Source: Populus alba (Eukaryota; Streptophyta; Magnoliopsida; Malpighiales; Salicaceae). From it: DNA of 64,000 bases. Below are positions 60,063-64,000 of this stretch, one piece after another. Each line of letters begins with the position of its first letter. Position 1 is the first letter of the stretch. A program made the translations under genes and the position numbers. The stretch spans positions 21,466,572 to 21,530,571 of the forward strand of contig NC_133286.1 in assembly GCF_005239225.2 (NCBI RefSeq). Reading direction: 5' to 3'. Under the pieces are notes generated by a model that saw only the letters and a program-made list of their open reading frames with translations, was not told the DNA's origin and did no database searches.

Positions 60063-60284
60063 GTTGATCATGGCGTTTTGAGTCCTTTTCTGCTTAAAAA
60101 ATGAGAATTACAGAAAAAAAGTTTTCACGTCAACTTTCATGAAGGGAATGGATGGGTTTTTATTAGTAAATTTCACTCACACAAAATTATTCTGGCTAAA
60201 AGGACCAAAAATATAGTTTTAAAATTCAATTTGTCTTGACAGGTAGTTCTTGGACTAAAATCAAATGAGGTTAAAGAAAAAGGG

Positions 60285-60457
60285 AAAAAAAACATGGTGT
60301 AACCCGATGACTCGGTTGCAACCTATTGACTTTTATTTTTTATTAAAACGATGCTATTTTGATATATTTTAAAAAAAAATTAACCTAATAACTTAATCAA
60401 AACTCAAAATCCTGATATTGAACTGGACCGGTCACCAAACTAGATCTTAAAACTATG
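60285..60457. repeat. GGCCCGG-type repeat, truncated copy 3
   Basis: Matches the right-hand part of 59,538-59,812 (GACTCGGTTGCAACC segment, ACGATGCTATTTTGAT, end TTAAAACTATG) but lacks the left third. The F-box C relic lies between the two copies. Confidence 0.6.
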
Positions 60458-61883
60458 ACCAGAAAGTTTGTTAAGCTGGTCTAATAAGTTCTGAATTTGT
60501 TTTTTTAGTTATATCTTTTATTTTTGGTTGTTGTCTTTCCTTTATCTCTTTTCTTCTTCCCTGTTTGTACTATTTATTTCTTAAACTTTTAATTCTAGTT
60601 TGTCAGACCCTTATTGGCACTAGAACTATCATATTTGTTATATATATTAGATCGATTATTAAATAAATAAAAAAAGCATCGTGATGAATAAAACTCAGCG
60701 GACTAGTGAACCTGGAGTCAAGGTCTCACTTGGACATGCATGCTCTTACAACACTCAATAGGTGGGTTCAAATCTCAAGCATGCCTTCTATTCATCATCA
60801 ATCAGTCAGGCTGTGAAATGCCTGCAGAGTCGTTCCTTTTTTCTGGCACCAATTCTCTCGACCAAACAGTTCTTGCTCATCCCATTTTCGTTTTATTACC
60901 TCATGCATTTATTGTTACGTATAGGAAAAATGTGCAATTTTGTAATTTAAAAGATTAATGTCAAAGAACTTCAAGTCCGGGAACATTTGATAGTTGCTAG
61001 TCAGCAATCTAACTGGTTCGTCAAATGTCTAAGATCATCTTCTTTATGTTGACGCTTGCCTGTTGATTCCCTGAAGTGTCTTTGTAAACTGCATCCAAGT
61101 TTGCATTGGACAGGAAATATTGCAATGTGATGCTTGAAGGAAACTGAGTAGTGCTTATGGACAGTATGAAAGAAGAGGGGGCATTCGAGTAGTACTTAAT
61201 ATGGTTGATATTCAAGAGTTTTTGATTGATTGATCAATTCCAGGGGTCGATCCTAGAGATTTGTACCAGTATAGATCCAAAAGTATGAATAACATTTCTT
61301 TCTTGTGCTGGGTTACTGTCACCATGGAGAGGAATCTGAATCTGGTGTATATTGTTGTGGGACTTGTGATTGCTCTATTTTCGGTCTTAGAAAAGGAGAG
61401 GCCACCTCAAAAAGAGCTGAATGGGATAGAGTGGTCTCTGCTCATAGGGAAGCCTCTTTATAGAAGATTCTGTCTGCCTGCTTCTGTTATTTTTCTTGGA
61501 AAGGAAAACCTATAGAAGGTTGCTGATGTGGGTCAAGAACACCATCAGATCGAGGACAATCATCAACTTACTCTTCTTTTCCAAAAGTTCCGATATTTAT
61601 AAAGGTTCTCAAGGAAAAATCATCCAAGTTTTAATTGCTTTTAACACCATTTGTAGCTGATTTGAGGAGTTGCCAAAGTAAAAGGGATGCATATTTGATT
61701 GAAGAGTGAAAGAAATTCTTCCACACTGGCTCGGTTGCTTCAGTAGCTTGCGGAGTTCCCTTCTTGCTTTATGATTTCAGATATTCAGGAACACTGAGAC
61801 AATGAGAAGAAGATTAAGATCTTGTCACTGCAAAATTTGGTGGTTTACTGATTTGATGACTCCCCTTGTTCCTACAGAGGATG

Positions 61884-62012
61884 CACCGTCAGCATTGGAG
61901 TTTGTTTTTATAGTAACATGGAGCAGTGAAGCAGCCATGTATTGTTTAACTTTGTGATTGGAGCTTGTTTATATAGTAATATGGAGCTGTGAAGCAGCCA
62001 TGTATTGTTCAA
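61884..62012. repeat. Two tandem units of about 65 bp
   Basis: Counterpart of the three-unit array at 47,112-47,306. The first unit here looks like a hybrid of units 1 and 2 there, consistent with unequal exchange. Confidence 0.8.
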
Positions 62013-63154
62013 CTTTGTGAGTGGTAATCCGGTAATGGCAATGGATGATGGAGTGCTGAAAGCTTTTAAGTATTTTTATGAGGAATTGGAAACTTGGTTG
62101 GACATGGATTTCCTCTTCTCAAATCACTTTCAGCTGTGGGTAAAACAGGGACCGCAAAAATCTCATGTTGGACAAGGCAGGAAACACCTGGCTCAATCAT
62201 GCATTTTGAAGAAAACAAATGCTGAACTACTGTCCGGATTAGTTGCAGAACCCTTAGCTTAAGTTGGAAACCTCTCTTTCTGTGATTTACATGTTTTTTT
62301 ATAGACATCAGATGAAAATTTAAGAATTTTGTTTCCCTTTCTAGAAGACAAGTCTTCAAAGCTTTTGGTGCAAACTTGTAAACAGGCCTAGGGATATCAC
62401 TGCACCAACAAATACCGGATATCCTCGTATACCTTTGGTAGTATGAAGAACCAGATTAGAGCTGCTTGTGGTGTCAGGCAGCCTTGCATGAAGATTAGGC
62501 AGAAACCTGGTTTTGATGCTCATCAGATGATTAGGTTGTATAGCCTTTCTTCCCAAGTTTCTACGGCTTCAGCAGACACACTGTTATTATTTGTAAACTA
62601 TACAATCAACTATGAAAATATATATTATACAAACAACTCTGAATTATTGGTCATTTGGATGGATATGTTTTTGTTTTATCGGATTAATCCCCCCTAACCA
62701 TGTTAAGTTATTCATAATTTTTTTAGATTAACTCCTATAATTTTTGTCTTTTAATTTTAATACATGAGATCATTTGAGTGCAGAGCTTGTAAACTTCAAG
62801 CCATTTAAGATGTGATTGTATTATTGACACCTCGAGCTAGTATCATTGTTCGTTTTAAGCACGGTTGCTGGACTCTCTCAGGAGATAAGGCCATGTTTGG
62901 TGATTTTGTAAAATTAATCTCTCAAGATTAGGTGTGCATTTTTCCAACTTGTTTTTCCAACCCTGACAGTAAAGTTTCATATCTACCTGTTAGAACAACA
63001 AATCTTGGCGTGCGTAATTATCCACTAAAGACGACGTGTTCATGGCTTGGCTTGTCGAAATGTTCACCCCAAATGTCCTAATCATAATTAAGACTCTCTT
63101 CCAAGTGCTAATTTGATGCTCTAGGAAGAGGTCATAACAATTGGATCACTTCAT

Positions 63155-63370
63155 TTACATGCAGCTAGTGCCATCATAAGGCGGAAGAGACTCAAGTTCC
63201 TTAACCACTACCTGTAGGATCGATGCTGCTTGTTCTTGTCTTAACCAGTTATATACTTGAGAGTTTATTAATAGATCCATTATGAGCGCTATTGAAATCG
63301 GATCAAAATCAGGCGAGAATAAAAGGGGAAAATAGTAAATAATCCAAGCATCAAATAACCATCTTAACAT
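63155..63370 (-). other. Conserved small open frame within the duplication, copy 2
   Basis: Counterpart of 48,474-48,689. The last 29 or so residues are identical; the N-terminal half has seven replacements. Same uncertain status. Confidence 0.25.
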
Positions 63371-63707
63371 TAAAGTTTAAGATCATAGATAACATAATAA
63401 AAATGACTTTATATTATGAAAGCTTTGTGAAATTGAAATTTACATTGGCACATTAATTAATTACTACCTTTAAATGAAAAACGACTTTGTGTGTGTGTGT
63501 GTGTGTAGAGGCTTTACACATCACATCACAACATAGCATGATCCATATCATTTTGTTGCATCAGGAATCCTCCTAAATTAATTAAAAACTGATATCAGTT
63601 ATTAACGTACATTATGGTTCTGCTCATTCTCGCAGGAAAACAGAATAAATTGAAACACAATGAGCAACCATTAAGAAGTTTCTCTTTGGAGCTTGAAACT
63701 TCATCGA

Positions 63708-64000
63708 TCACTTGCATCCAAACTTCGAGACGATGTCTTGAATAATCCAACTTGCCATATACTTATTTGAGTTTTGGCTCGAATGATATCCATCCCAGAA
63801 CATATGCTTTTGAGGGTCTGAACAAGGTGGCTTGCCTTGATCAATGTAGCAACCTTGAGTTATATATTCAAATCCTGCGCAGTAACAAGCGATCAAGTAA
63901 AAATGTCAGTTTCTATCCACTTATTCCAATATCTACGCAGTTTTGAAAAGGGATTTCAAATATACTCACCAAATTTCTTGTAATTGTCCATAACAAACTG
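63708..64000 (-). CDS. Second GDSL esterase/lipase gene, 3' part only
   Basis: The last exon (63,874-63,708) and the end of the preceding exon (from 63,970 upward, cut at the window edge) are visible. The last exon differs from the first GDSL gene by one substitution that I can see, changing WDVYH to WDGYH; the catalytic Asp and His stay. The splice donor reads GTGAGT instead of GTAAGT, still valid. Whether the upstream exons are intact lies outside the window. Confidence 0.85.

Larger units (their letters stand above)
60675..64000. repeat. Direct duplication, copy 2 (cut by window end)
   Basis: Collinear with 45,912-49,320. The left breakpoint is abrupt: A-rich unrelated DNA precedes AGCATCGTGATGAATAAAAC. 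Differences include an extra segment near 61,000-61,020, one fewer 65-bp tandem unit, and scattered substitutions. No PPR gene precedes this copy. Confidence 0.95.

Noticed and set aside
62005..62262. 85-codon frame in duplication copy 2 as a possible gene
   Set aside because: The matching frame in copy 1 (around 47,340) is broken by a one-base difference, so it is not conserved as protein.
1..64000. tRNA, rRNA, CRISPR arrays or telomeric repeats
   Set aside because: Looked for cloverleaf-like A and B boxes, spaced direct-repeat arrays and TTTAGGG runs by eye; none were convincing.

Overview
The window is plant nuclear DNA, most likely from Populus or a close Salicaceae relative. The genes are dicot-type with many short introns and GT..AG splice sites. 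Intergenic DNA is very AT-rich and carries short AT-rich repeats of a kind I associate with poplar. The genus is my inference; no database was searched. There is no prokaryotic, organellar or CRISPR-like content.

Left part (1-19,722): MUS81 structure-specific endonuclease on the minus strand (991-8273, 14 exons, 699 codons); a repeat-rich spacer; a broken non-specific lipid-transfer protein gene (11,003-11,297); ERD15, a PAM2-motif stress regulator with an ABRE/G-box upstream (CDS 12,595-13,385); a long spacer with two doubtful exons near 14.4-14.7 kb; and an intronless WD40 protein of the JINGUBANG type (18,466-19,722).

Middle part (19,723-45,709): the ubiquitin protease UBP24 on the minus strand (22,632-26,973, 7 exons) with a G13-T-G13 tract upstream; a T-rich degenerate repeat zone; a GT92-like KOBITO1/ABI8 gene (31,396-36,808, 11 exons); another repeat zone; an intact F-box gene (F-box A, 40,596-41,513); and an intronless P-class PPR gene (43,523-45,709).

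Right part (45,710-64,000) is the unusual region. A block beginning about 200 bp after the PPR stop and running into a GDSL esterase/lipase gene occurs twice in direct orientation (45,912-49,320+ and 60,675-64,000, the second cut by the window end). Between the copies lie the intact GDSL gene (49,028-50,559), a second F-box gene (F-box B), and a decayed F-box relic (F-box C). F-box B is cut inside its F-box motif by a complete 5.47-kb Ty3/Gypsy chromodomain retrotransposon (53,172-58,643). The element has near-identical LTRs, a 5-bp TATAT target-site duplication, an initiator-Met tRNA primer site and a polypurine tract, but its own reading frame is broken. Removing the element and one TATAT restores the F-box B frame exactly (317 codons including stop), so the disruption is recent.

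The genes do not form a pathway: they are independent housekeeping, stress and cell-wall genes beside a rapidly evolving F-box/GDSL tandem array. I found no convincing novel biological system. The best leads are the transposon-split F-box gene, the partial tandem duplication, the unexplained small ORFs and exons, and several structured repeats. Exon limits were read by eye from splice consensus and frame continuity.
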